The position numbers were made by a program, and so were the translations under genes. Of a stretch of 64,000 bases of DNA, positions 33,587 to 41,253 are shown piece after piece (position 1 is the first letter of the stretch; the number at the start of each line of letters is the position of its first letter). The stretch covers positions 124,001 to 188,000 of the forward strand of contig JBEKDZ010000003.1 of the NCBI GenBank assembly GCA_050014095.1, read 5' to 3'. The stretch is from RBG-13-51-18 sp050014095 (GTDB lineage Bacteria; Chloroflexota; Dehalococcoidia; Dehalococcoidales; RBG-16-60-22). The notes under the pieces were generated by a model. It did no database searches and was not told the DNA's origin. It was given only the letters and a program-made list of their open reading frames with translations.

Positions 33587-34048
33587 ATGGCAATTAATTT
33601 CTCTCTTGTAAAAATCATTCCCGCCGATGAACCCCATTACGAGTTTATCTACCGCGTGAAAAAAGAAGCTTACGGCGAATACATCACCCAGGTCTGGGGC
33701 TGGGATGAAGATAAACAAAGAGAGTTCTTCGCTCAAGACTGGCAAGAACTCAAACCCAGCGTAATCCTTTATAATAATGAACCCATCGGCACAATTTGTG
33801 TTTCCACCTCTGATGGCAACCTGAATATCGAGCGTTTTTACATCCTACCGGAATATCAGGACAAAGGCATTGGGTCATATTTAGTCAAAAGACTGCTAGA
33901 AAAAGCAGATAAACAAAACTTGATAGCCAAATTGTGCGTCCTCAAAATAAACCCCGCTATATCTCTTTATCGCCGGCATGGGTACGAGATTATCGACGAG
34001 GACGAAATAATGTACCACATGGAACGGAAACCGAGTAAAACAAAATGA
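33587..34048 (+). CDS. GNAT-family N-acetyltransferase
   Basis: 153 residues. The acetyl-CoA-binding motif A appears as FYILPEYQDKGIGSYLVKRLLEKA with the Q/RxxGxG/A loop (QDKGIG). The C-terminal LYRRHGYEIIDEDEIMYHMER matches motif B. The substrate is not evident. It lies 7 bases after the first HAD gene, and its stop overlaps the ATG of the second HAD gene (ATGA), so the three genes are co-translated. Confidence 0.88.
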   Translation: MAINFSLVKIIPADEPHYEFIYRVKKEAYGEYITQVWGWDEDKQREFFAQDWQELKPSVILYNNEPIGTICVSTSDGNLNIERFYILPEYQDKGIGSYLVKRLLEKADKQNLIAKLCVLKINPAISLYRRHGYEIIDEDEIMYHMERKPSKTK

Positions 34049-34740
34049 AATATCAAGCCATCATCTTCGACCTTTTCGGCACATTGGTGGATATCTTTTC
34101 TCGTCGGGAGTATGAGAGCATCGTGGCAGAAATGGCCTCCCATCTAAAAATTCCTTATGATGATTTTTATGAAATCTGGATGCAGTTAGCTAATAAGCGC
34201 ACTACCGGCGTTTTCCGCAATTCGGAAGAACACATTGAATACATCTGCCGGGAGCTTAAAGTGAAAGTCAGCGCCAGCCAGATAGAGGCAGCCAGACGCG
34301 CCAGATTCGACTATGTGGCGCGCGCCCTCAAGCCGCGTAAAGATGCCATAGAAACACTAACCCAACTTCAGTCGGACGGCTTTAAAATCGGCCTTATCAG
34401 CAACTGCTCGACAGAACCGCCGCTTATCTGGCCAGATACGCCTTTCGCCCCTTTCTTTGATGTAACCATTTTCTCCAGTACTGCCGGCATGTTAAAACCG
34501 GACCAGCGCCTTTTCCGTATGGCTATCGAACAGCTTAAGGTTACTCCTCAACAGTGCTTATACATCGGGGACGGAAGCAGTGAAGAACTCGGGGCAGCCG
34601 CCAATGTCGGGATGACGCCTGTTTTGATAAGGGCGCCTTATGAAGATGGAGCTGATGCCCTGCGGCCGGATGACAGCAAGGAAGTCTTTACCGGAACCTG
34701 CATATCCTCATTGAAAGAAGTTCTTAATCTGGTAAAATAA
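34045..34740 (+). CDS. HAD-superfamily hydrolase, second copy
   Basis: 231 residues with ATG overlapping the GNAT stop by four bases. Motif I is IFDLFGTLVDI, motif II LISNCS, the lysine region STAGMLKPDQRLF and motif III CLYIGDGSSEEL. FDLFGTL openings are typical of HAD-IA members near haloacid dehalogenases and small phosphatases. It resembles the upstream copy along its full length, so the pair arose by duplication with a GNAT gene in between. Substrate is unknown. It ends before a palindromic repeat. Confidence 0.85.
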   Translation: MKYQAIIFDLFGTLVDIFSRREYESIVAEMASHLKIPYDDFYEIWMQLANKRTTGVFRNSEEHIEYICRELKVKVSASQIEAARRARFDYVARALKPRKDAIETLTQLQSDGFKIGLISNCSTEPPLIWPDTPFAPFFDVTIFSSTAGMLKPDQRLFRMAIEQLKVTPQQCLYIGDGSSEELGAAANVGMTPVLIRAPYEDGADALRPDDSKEVFTGTCISSLKEVLNLVK

Positions 34741-34749
34741 AACAATAAG

Positions 34750-34826
34750 GGCGTTTAAGAGGGGCGAAGCCCCTCTTTTAAAAATCCCCCTTCCCTTTCT
34801 TAAAGGGAAGGGGGATAGGGGGATAG
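34750..34826. repeat. Intergenic palindromic repeat before sbcD-like gene
   Basis: Two hairpins: AAGAGGGGCGAAGCCCCTCTT (34758-34778) and CCCTTCCCTTTCTTAAAGGG (about 34791-34809). The style is the same as the repeats near 25400 and 28550. It ends right at the ribosome site of the next gene. Confidence 0.6.
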
Positions 34827-34829
34827 GTT

Positions 34830-36059
34830 TTGAAAATAATCCATTTTGCCGATTTACACCTGGGCGTAGAAAACTATGGGCACATCGACCCCGCCACCGG
34901 CCTATCCTCCCGCCTAAATGATTTCCTCGCCGTCTTCGACGAGCTAGTGGACTATGCCCTGCAAAACAAGGTCGACCTCGTCCTGTTCTGCGGTGATGCC
35001 TATAAATCCCGCGAGCCTACCCAGACCCAGCAGCGCGAGTTCGCCCGGCGTATTAGCCGTCTCGCCACCGCCGGCATACCCATCCTCCTTCTTACCGGCA
35101 ACCATGACCTGCCCAACGCCATCGGCCGCGCTACCGCCACGGAAATCTTCGCTACGCTGGCAATAAAAAACGTCTATGTCGCTAACAAGCCGGAGATATA
35201 TAAAATCCCCACTGTGAGCGGTGATATACAAATCGTTGCTATCCCCTGGTTAAGACGCAGCGCCCTGCTTGCCAGTGAGGACACTAAAAACTTTAATATA
35301 GAACAACTTAACCAAAAGATGCAGGAGGCTATCACTCAAATCATCAGCGATAAAGCCGCTGCTCTTGATTCCTCCCTGCCCGCCATCCTGGTCGCTCATG
35401 TGTCGGTCAGCTCCGCCAAAGCCGGTTCGGAAAGCATGATGTCCATCGGGCAGGAGCCGATTATTTTGTTAAGTTCCGTCGACCTGCCGGCGTTCGATTA
35501 TGTAGCCCTGGGACATATTCATAAGCAGCAGGTGCTTTCAGAAAATCCGCCGGTAGTCTACGCCGGCAGCCTGGAGCGTATCGACTTCGGTGAGGAAAAC
35601 GACGCCAAAGGATTCTACGTGGTCGATATTCAGACTAAGAGCGGCAAAAGACGGGTCATTTACGAGTTTCACCCCGTCAACGCCAGCCGCTTCCTTACCA
35701 TCAGTCTCGATATTAAAGCGGATGAACCCGACCCCACCGCTACCGTTCTTAGCGCCATCAAAACACAGCAGGAAAAAGTCAAAAACGCCATCGTCCGCCT
35801 GAATATCAGCCTCCCCTCCTCGCTGGAAGGGCAGCTGCGGAATAATGACATTAAGGACGCTTTAAAAGATACGCAGGCCTTCACCATCGCCCGGGATATC
35901 CAGCGTGAGACCCGCACTCGCCTAGGCAGCCGCCCCGCCGAAGAAATAACGCCCCTGGATGCCCTTAAAGCCTACCTCGAAACACAGCAAATTCCCCCGG
36001 AACGGCAGAAAACCCTGCTGGAATACGGCGAGAAGCTGATTAACGAAAAAGAAGCCTAA
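34830..36059 (+). CDS. sbcD: SbcD/Mre11-family DNA repair exonuclease
   Basis: 409 residues from a TTG after GGATAGG. The calcineurin-type phosphodiesterase motifs are all present: FADLHLG (residue 6), LFCGDAYKSREPT (about 50), LLTGNHDLP (about 88), VAHVSV (about 190) and LGHIHKQQ (about 227). The capping domain follows to about residue 400. SbcD cleaves DNA ends and hairpins, normally with the SMC-like ATPase SbcC. No SbcC follows here: the next gene is a convergent transporter. An orphan location of this kind is known, but the partner must be elsewhere. Confidence 0.9.
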   Translation: MKIIHFADLHLGVENYGHIDPATGLSSRLNDFLAVFDELVDYALQNKVDLVLFCGDAYKSREPTQTQQREFARRISRLATAGIPILLLTGNHDLPNAIGRATATEIFATLAIKNVYVANKPEIYKIPTVSGDIQIVAIPWLRRSALLASEDTKNFNIEQLNQKMQEAITQIISDKAAALDSSLPAILVAHVSVSSAKAGSESMMSIGQEPIILLSSVDLPAFDYVALGHIHKQQVLSENPPVVYAGSLERIDFGEENDAKGFYVVDIQTKSGKRRVIYEFHPVNASRFLTISLDIKADEPDPTATVLSAIKTQQEKVKNAIVRLNISLPSSLEGQLRNNDIKDALKDTQAFTIARDIQRETRTRLGSRPAEEITPLDALKAYLETQQIPPERQKTLLEYGEKLINEKEA

Positions 36060-37210
36060 TTCTTGGCGTCCCAGATAAAGAAGGACGTAACCACCGAAAC
36101 CGTAGTGACCATAATCGCCGAAAAAAAGAATACCTGCTCGTAAGAATAGATGTTTGGCACGAGCCAGCCGTAGACCGGCGCAAAAATAGCGCCGGTATAT
36201 TGCATCGTAAAATAATAAATGCCATAAATCGTGGCGCGGTTCTTCGCTGGTGTTTGACCCATAATAAAGACCTCGGTCACCGGCATACGGATGGCGTTGT
36301 TGAGACCCATGATAAAGAGAAGCAAAAAGAACCAGAAATTAGTCGCGGTAGACCACCGCAGCCAGAAAATCAGTAACCCGCTAAGTATACCAGTAACGAT
36401 AATCACCTTAACCGACCCGATGCGGTCGGAAATCCAACCGCCGACGACGGTCCCGCCGACAATAGCGGGTAAGAAAGACACGGACATAATCCAAGTCACC
36501 GAGGTATCAGTCGCACCGAGTTTATCCACGATGTATAAGCTCATTAAGGCCTGGACAGACATACCGGCACCGCCGCCGACAACCATCTGGATGAGATACG
36601 CCCAAAGGCGTCGTTTGTAGCCTGGCTGGGGCGGTTTTTCCTCGATTGCTCTCTGCTTGGCGGCACGAACATGAGTTAGACCGCCGCGTTTGGTTAGATA
36701 AATAAAGAAAATGATTCCGAATATCGCGGTGGGGATAGATAAAACTATGAACGGGCCGCGGAAACCCATCGAAGGCCAGAGCACCATAACGCCCCCGGCG
36801 ATAAGCGGGGCAATGAAGAAGCTGGCATTACCTCCGACCAGGTGTAAACCAAGGGCGCGACCGCGTTTTTCCGGCTCCACGGCTGAAAGAATCATGGGCG
36901 TGGAGGCGGGGTGATAACCGGCAGTCATAAAACCCATGATGACAAGGAAAACCATGAACACGATATACGAGTTGGACAATCCCGTAATGAGACCGCCTGC
37001 CGCTACACCGAGCGTACCGATGGTAAGGAGAATCGTTGGGCCGATTTTATCCACCATGCGGCCGGCGGGAATATTGCCCGCGCCGCTGGAGAAGGCGTAG
37101 GCAGTAGTGACAAGCATCGCCTGGAAGTTGTTCAAGCCAAAGGCCGTGCGGATGGAAGGAAGTAGTGGGCCAGGAAGGGCCGTCAGTAAGTGATGGCCGA
37201 AGTGCGCCAT
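36056..37210 (-). CDS. MFS transporter, probably with a longer N-terminus from a non-canonical start
   Basis: From the ATG at 37210 the protein has 384 residues, but it starts inside the first membrane helix (MAHFGHHLLTALPGPLLP). The frame stays open upstream to a stop near 37310. It reads a normal cytosolic N-terminus ending LKPKSFIRQGLPWFI, without ATG, GTG or TTG. An ATT codon at 37294 stands after AAAGGACAAGCCG, so an AUU start giving 412 residues is plausible. Family features: AGRMVDKIGPTILL in loop 2-3 and GGWISDRIGSVKVI in the second half. About 12 helices in all. It diverges from the PadR gene, which probably represses it. Confidence 0.82.
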   Translation of the reverse strand: MAHFGHHLLTALPGPLLPSIRTAFGLNNFQAMLVTTAYAFSSGAGNIPAGRMVDKIGPTILLTIGTLGVAAGGLITGLSNSYIVFMVFLVIMGFMTAGYHPASTPMILSAVEPEKRGRALGLHLVGGNASFFIAPLIAGGVMVLWPSMGFRGPFIVLSIPTAIFGIIFFIYLTKRGGLTHVRAAKQRAIEEKPPQPGYKRRLWAYLIQMVVGGGAGMSVQALMSLYIVDKLGATDTSVTWIMSVSFLPAIVGGTVVGGWISDRIGSVKVIIVTGILSGLLIFWLRWSTATNFWFFLLLFIMGLNNAIRMPVTEVFIMGQTPAKNRATIYGIYYFTMQYTGAIFAPVYGWLVPNIYSYEQVFFFSAIMVTTVSVVTSFFIWDAKN

Positions 37211-37374
37211 GATGAACCACGGCAGACCCTGCCTAATGAACGACTTTGGTTTTAAAGCGGTTGGAGCGTCTGTAGAACTGGTTGGTTGTGTAATCGGCTT
37301 GTCCTTTCGAGTCTGTCAGCGCTGCTATTGCTGACAAAATACCATCAGACAAAAATTTAAATAGATATTTCGTT

Positions 37375-37386
37375 ATATCATGATAT
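37375..37386. promoter_or_regulatory. Palindrome in the MFS-PadR divergent region
   Basis: ATATCATGATAT, a perfect 12-bp palindrome, lies between the two divergent genes. PadR operators commonly have ATAT-type symmetric halves, so this is a second candidate site, closer to the MFS gene. Confidence 0.4.
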
Positions 37387-37454
37387 GATGTCAAACTTAT
37401 ATCAATTATATTATTTCTCCGTTTTCATTACAAATCATCCCCCTGCATCGCTCC

Positions 37455-37499
37455 TTGCTATTGACAAATCTATACTGATATAATTACGATATATCGGAA
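37455..37499 (+). promoter_or_regulatory. PadR promoter with operator overlapping the -10 box
   Basis: TTGCTA (37455-37460), an 18-bp spacer and TATAAT (37479-37484). The site ATTACGATATATCGGAA at 37483-37499 overlaps the -10 box and the expected start of transcription. It matches 16 of 17 bases of the site before the EmrB-type exporter at 21524-21540. Confidence 0.62.
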
Positions 37500-37526
37500 T
37501 TAATGAGGAGTGGGAGGGTAAAAAAT

Positions 37527-38024
37527 ATGTTTCACCGACCCTTTTTCCAATTCGAACGGCATTCGCGTCTCTTTGAGAAAGGCGATTTAAAATACGTTAT
37601 CCTGAACCTCTTAAAAGATAAACCCAGCCACGGCTATGAAATTATCCGTGCTATGGAAGAATTATTCCACGGCTTCTATACCCCTAGCGCCGGCAGCGTT
37701 TACCCCACACTCCAGATGCTGGACGATATGGGCTTTGTCAGCGTTTCGGAACATGATGGTAAAAAAGTCTATACTATCACCGAAGAAGGCAAGAAATTCC
37801 TTAAAGAGCAACAGGAAATGATTGATAAAATAGAATGTCAGATGAAAGACTGGTGGGGACCCCGCAATATTGGCGATTTCCACGAGACCATCCATGAGCT
37901 AAAGACTCTCGGCAGCATCGTCGGCAGCCGGGCACATCATCTAGGTGCCGAAAAATGGGCTAAGATAAAAGAGGTAGTTTCCCACGCCCGCCGCGAAATT
38001 GAAGCGATATTAGAAAAAGAGTAG
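37527..38024 (+). CDS. PadR-family transcriptional repressor
   Basis: 165 residues. I chose ATG 37527 because GGGAGGGTAAAAAAT precedes it; an in-frame ATG at 37503 lies before that site. The winged helix (about 20-95) shows KYVILNLLKDKPSHGYEIIR, GSVYPTLQMLDDMGFV and KKVYTITEEGKKFL, the PadR hallmarks. A C-terminal helical dimer part follows. PadR proteins repress drug-efflux or stress genes and are released by small ligands. Here a divergent MFS gene and the distant EmrB-type gene with a matching operator are the likely targets, besides its own promoter. Confidence 0.92.
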   Translation: MFHRPFFQFERHSRLFEKGDLKYVILNLLKDKPSHGYEIIRAMEELFHGFYTPSAGSVYPTLQMLDDMGFVSVSEHDGKKVYTITEEGKKFLKEQQEMIDKIECQMKDWWGPRNIGDFHETIHELKTLGSIVGSRAHHLGAEKWAKIKEVVSHARREIEAILEKE

Positions 38025-38048
38025 CAATTTATATCCAGTAAATTTTAA

Positions 38049-38102
38049 AAGCTGGATCCAGCGATAGGATTTGAACCTACGACCTGCGGTTTACGAATCC
38101 GC
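38049..38102 (-). repeat. Attachment-site copy: 3' part of tRNA-Thr
   Basis: This 54-bp stretch matches 43264-43317 with only a few mismatches. It spans the anticodon loop (TTCGTAA), the variable loop, the T arm (GTAGGTTCAAATCCTAT) and the CCA end of tRNA-Thr(CGT), in the same orientation. The D arm and 5' acceptor strand are absent. This is the usual outcome when an integrase inserts an element into a tRNA gene's 3' end. Confidence 0.8.
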
Positions 38103-38215
38103 AGGCTGATAACCTCATCATTGAGCTTCTTAATCAGCTTAGCACTCTCGGCCAAACAGCACAAGCTCTAAAAGCAAGCCCTCAACTCTAACGGACACAG
38201 AACCGATAAGCTAGA

Positions 38216-38243
38216 GTATTCCCCACGCATGTGGGGGTGAACC
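38216..38243. CRISPR. Single orphan CRISPR repeat of type I-E style
   Basis: A 28-base unit starting GTATT, with the hairpin CCCCACGCATGTGGGG in the centre and ending GGTGAACC, follows the type I-E repeat consensus closely. No second repeat occurs at the expected 61-base period and no cas gene is in the window. It is a relic or a stand-alone unit, not an array. Confidence 0.65.
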
Positions 38244-38387
38244 ACTCCAGCCGAGTCGTAAGCTGAAATAATCCCCATCAATGGATTTGACAACCCACTA
38301 ATTGAGTGTGCTAAGATACTCGCTTAAGATATTTGCTGGCGAAGGGGGCTATGCAAAACGTCAAAATTTTCATTGAGACTGATGAGC

Positions 38388-38519
38388 TGGTTTCTTTCTC
38401 TCGAAGATGCCAGAGAGAAAATAGAGGTATGGCGGCAACACTACAACCGGGAGAGACCCCATGGATCACTGGGGAATATACCACCAGTTGAAATCCCAGG
38501 AACATTGATGTCAAAATAA
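38388..38519 (+). pseudogene. C-terminal remnant of an IS3-family transposase (OrfB)
   Basis: The frame reads WFLSLEDAREKIEVWRQHYN, then RERPHGSLGNIPPVEI, and stops. This is the conserved end of IS3-family integrases (LEDAR...W...YN..RPH.SLG..P). Upstream the frame is broken, and neither the DDE residues nor inverted ends are visible. It marks an old insertion inside the islet's left flank. Confidence 0.8.
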
Positions 38520-38730
38520 CGTGGAAAATCACCTTATGATTGGCCCTAAGACGGGGTTCACCTCATAGAGTAGATAAGCTCTCCGGAATTGTGCTCCAGT
38601 TTTTAGGGAGCGGATCATAAAGATTCGGCAACTGCCCCTATTGACAAAATCTCTTTGGTCAATTATTATGCAATAAATATTGAAATTATATTTGAATATT
38701 ATATTGAGTTTCAATATCATATTGATAATT

Positions 38731-39753
38731 ATGATTAATAGTGATTATGAAATTAATGGACTAACAGATGTTAGAATATGTGGTAAGTTAAACTGCGCTG
38801 GATTTGCCATTTCCAGATTACGTGAAATGGAATTAGCGAAATTTGGGCTAACCATAGAGCAGTCATCAATTCTGCATATTGTTTTTGACCATGGCGGCAC
38901 AATGACTATAAAGGAAATTATAGATGAGACAATGCGCCAGCCAAATTCGGTGTATATTCTTCTGAATAAGATGGTTAAAATGGGGCTTATCCATAACCGT
39001 AGGGGAAGTAAAAGTGGGAATGCTTTAATCTCGATAACCGAACACGGGAAGAGCTTGCTTGAAAAGATAAGTAACATTTCTTTGGAAGAGATATTCTCAG
39101 TGCTTCGAGAAAAAGACAAAATAACTTTAATGGATTTATTAAACAGGCTTTTAACCCGGTCGCGCTATTTATTAGGAATCGGTTATGTGGCTCCCATAGC
39201 GAAACTCCTCAACAGTGAAGTGCCAGAAAAATCAAAACCAAAATATGATGGACTGCCTTCAGTTATTACACTTTGGTCAATATTAAATAACACGAGATTT
39301 GCCATTTCCCGATTACGCGAACTAGAACTGGCTAAATTTGGACTGACCATAGAGCAGTCTTCGATTCTGCATACTGTTTTTGACCATGGCGGCACAGTGA
39401 CTATAAAGGAAATTATAGATGAGACAATGCGTCAGCCGAATTCGGTATATATTCTCCTGAATAGGATAAAAAAAATGGGACTTATCCGTAACACCGAGCA
39501 AAAAGAGAATGGTAGCACTTTAATCTCATTAACCGAAGGCGGGGAAAGTCTGCTTGAAAAGATTACCAATATTTCTTTCAAGGTGACAATTTCACGATTA
39601 AAAGCGGCGGAAAAAGTGAAATTCGCAGAAATGCTGGATATGATTGTAGATAAATCGAGGGAGTTGCTAGGTATACCTTTCACCCCGCCCATTATGCAAT
39701 GCTTGGCGGAAGCTAATAAGAATGCGCCGATTGGAAGGGCAAAAAACATGTAA
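38731..39753 (+). CDS. Tandem (single-chain) MarR-like winged-helix regulator
   Basis: 340 residues from ATG 38731; earlier in-frame TTG codons would add a non-typical hydrophobic lead. It consists of two MarR-like domains, about residues 15-165 and 180-330. The two cores are nearly identical: FAISRLRE(M/L)ELAKFGLT, then EQSSILH, then IKEIIDETMRQPNSVYILLN, which includes the recognition helix. At DNA level 38843-38972 and 39331-39460 are also very similar, so the duplication is recent. MarR proteins work as dimers; this one can supply both halves in one chain. It lies in the tRNA-Thr islet before a surface-protein and ABC-transporter pair that it may control. Confidence 0.78.
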   Translation: MINSDYEINGLTDVRICGKLNCAGFAISRLREMELAKFGLTIEQSSILHIVFDHGGTMTIKEIIDETMRQPNSVYILLNKMVKMGLIHNRRGSKSGNALISITEHGKSLLEKISNISLEEIFSVLREKDKITLMDLLNRLLTRSRYLLGIGYVAPIAKLLNSEVPEKSKPKYDGLPSVITLWSILNNTRFAISRLRELELAKFGLTIEQSSILHTVFDHGGTVTIKEIIDETMRQPNSVYILLNRIKKMGLIRNTEQKENGSTLISLTEGGESLLEKITNISFKVTISRLKAAEKVKFAEMLDMIVDKSRELLGIPFTPPIMQCLAEANKNAPIGRAKNM

Positions 39754-39973
39754 GGCGTGGATAATCCGATATATTCCGGTCAGATAATGCGTAGATTCTT
39801 AGAAATGAACACTTTAAAAATAAAAGTAATGATAAGAATTACAAATAATTAGTGAAAAAAGGTTGATTAAGTCATCGAAAATCAATAGTCAGTTATAAGC
39901 TCTTTTGCGAAAGTGATTTTAAGTAAATTCTATTAATGTATCTAGTTTAATATCTGAATTGAGGAGGAGAACG

Positions 39974-41197
39974 ATGAAAATGGTACTCGCACTCGCCATT
40001 GCCGTTATATTGTTAACGGTGATGGCACCCGTCGCTCTGGCAGCTGATTCTTCCGGTTCAGGCACAACTGTCTATGTCAGTGTCAGCGTTGACGGCAAAC
40101 TATTGGTTGCCGCGCAGCCTGTTACTACCACTGATATGACTGTTGATGGCGTGCTCAAGGCCGCTCACAAGGCGTACTACTCCGGCGGTGAAAGCGGCTA
40201 TACGGCCGGCATCGACCCCACGTGGAATATGTATCTCATTTCCCAGTGCTGGGGCATTAAGACCACGCCGTACGTCATTCTTAACGTCGCTCCTCTCGGC
40301 GGGGACCCGAGCGTTCCCCCAACCGCCGATAAAGCGCCGGTCGCTAACAATGACAACATCATCATTTGTACGGGCACCGACATGGTGAACAAACCCGTAC
40401 AGCCGGTATCGCTGACGTCAACCCTTTCCGGCGATTCCGCGACTTTGACGGCGACAGCCTGGACACTCGACTTCACGACGTTCACCTATTCTCATGCCCC
40501 TCTTGCTAATGCGAATGTTGTTGACCCGACAACAGGCAAGTCCCTTGGTACCACAGATGCCAAAGGCAGTATCACCGTTACCGTTCCGGAAAGCGGCGTT
40601 GTCGCCATTGACGGTTTGGCGGCCATCAACGTGAAAGCCACTCCCGCACCTGCCCCTGCCGGGACTACGACAACACCAGCGGGTAACGGGATTTCCTACA
40701 AGGAAGCCAAGAATCATATAGGCGAAACAATTACCGTTGAAGGGCCGATTGCTGATAAACAAGATGATTCACAAGACTCAATGTGGGTGTTGTATATGGG
40801 AACATCTGGTGCTGATCCCAATTTGGTCGGTATTGAAATAAAATATTCTGATAAGTCTAAATTCCCTGCTGATTTATATGTCGGCAAGACGATAGATGTA
40901 ACAGGCGCGATTCATTCCAATCCCCTTGGTGGAGCTTCCATAACGGTCAGTGACCCTTCACAAATAGAAGTAGTGAGTAATACAGCTGCCGCTCCCGCAT
41001 CTGCCTCTGCCGCTCCCGCATCTCCTGATTTCCCCTTATTTTACGGATATACTACTTCGTTAATCATTTGGATGGTTATTATATTGACGCCTATCCTTGT
41101 CATCATTATCGTTAAGATGGTAAGACAGTCACGTTTAGACAAGCCGGCGGCGGCGTCCAAGAACAAGAAATCAAAGAAGAATTACATACCGATGTGA
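39974..41197 (+). CDS. Cell-surface protein: DUF4430-like domain, OB-like domain, C-terminal anchor
   Basis: 407 residues from ATG 39974 after GAGGAGGAGAACG. The signal peptide (MKMVLALAIAVILLTVMAPVALA) is clear. Residues 30-145 have a strand-helix pattern (TVYVSVSVDGKLLVAAQPV, TVDGVLKAAHKA, WNMYLISQCWG, YVILN) that resembles the transcobalamin-like DUF4430 fold; this is an inference. An Ig-like stretch and a Pro/Ala/Thr linker follow. An OB-like part (YKEAKNHIGETITVEGPI to GASITVSDPSQIEVV) comes next, then a membrane helix (LIIWMVIILTPILVIIIV) and a basic tail. It precedes the BacA-like ABC transporter by 56 bases and may capture its ligand. Confidence 0.62.
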   Translation: MKMVLALAIAVILLTVMAPVALAADSSGSGTTVYVSVSVDGKLLVAAQPVTTTDMTVDGVLKAAHKAYYSGGESGYTAGIDPTWNMYLISQCWGIKTTPYVILNVAPLGGDPSVPPTADKAPVANNDNIIICTGTDMVNKPVQPVSLTSTLSGDSATLTATAWTLDFTTFTYSHAPLANANVVDPTTGKSLGTTDAKGSITVTVPESGVVAIDGLAAINVKATPAPAPAGTTTTPAGNGISYKEAKNHIGETITVEGPIADKQDDSQDSMWVLYMGTSGADPNLVGIEIKYSDKSKFPADLYVGKTIDVTGAIHSNPLGGASITVSDPSQIEVVSNTAAAPASASAAPASPDFPLFYGYTTSLIIWMVIILTPILVIIIVKMVRQSRLDKPAAASKNKKSKKNYIPM

Positions 41198-41253
41198 AAT
41201 ACAAGATACGAGGTATGCTGACATCTAATAATTAATTATTGAAGGAGATAACT

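Larger units (their letters stand above)
38025..38730. other. Left flank of the integrated islet
   Basis: About 700 bases without an intact gene. It holds the tRNA-Thr 3'-end copy (38049-38102), an orphan CRISPR repeat (38216-38243), an IS3 transposase tail (38388-38519) and AT-rich promoter DNA for the MarR-like gene. Around 38680-38715 the inverted pair TATTGAAA and TTTCAATA could be that regulator's operator. Confidence 0.55.

Noticed and set aside
38030..38150. A second full tRNA or an integrase tail reading through the left tRNA-Thr copy
   Set aside because: The D arm and 5' acceptor strand cannot be formed, so it is not a tRNA. The minus-strand frame ending VVGSNPIAGSSF is what any tRNA 3' end gives when translated, so it is no proof of an integrase.
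38263..38300. A second, degenerate CRISPR repeat after 38243 (ATAATCCCCATCAATGG)
   Set aside because: It lies 52 bases after the first repeat instead of about 61 and loses the hairpin; the match is limited to the CCCCA core.
38311..38532. Minus-strand 73-codon reading frame
   Set aside because: The opposite strand encodes a clear IS3 transposase ending; the minus frame has no recognisable domain.
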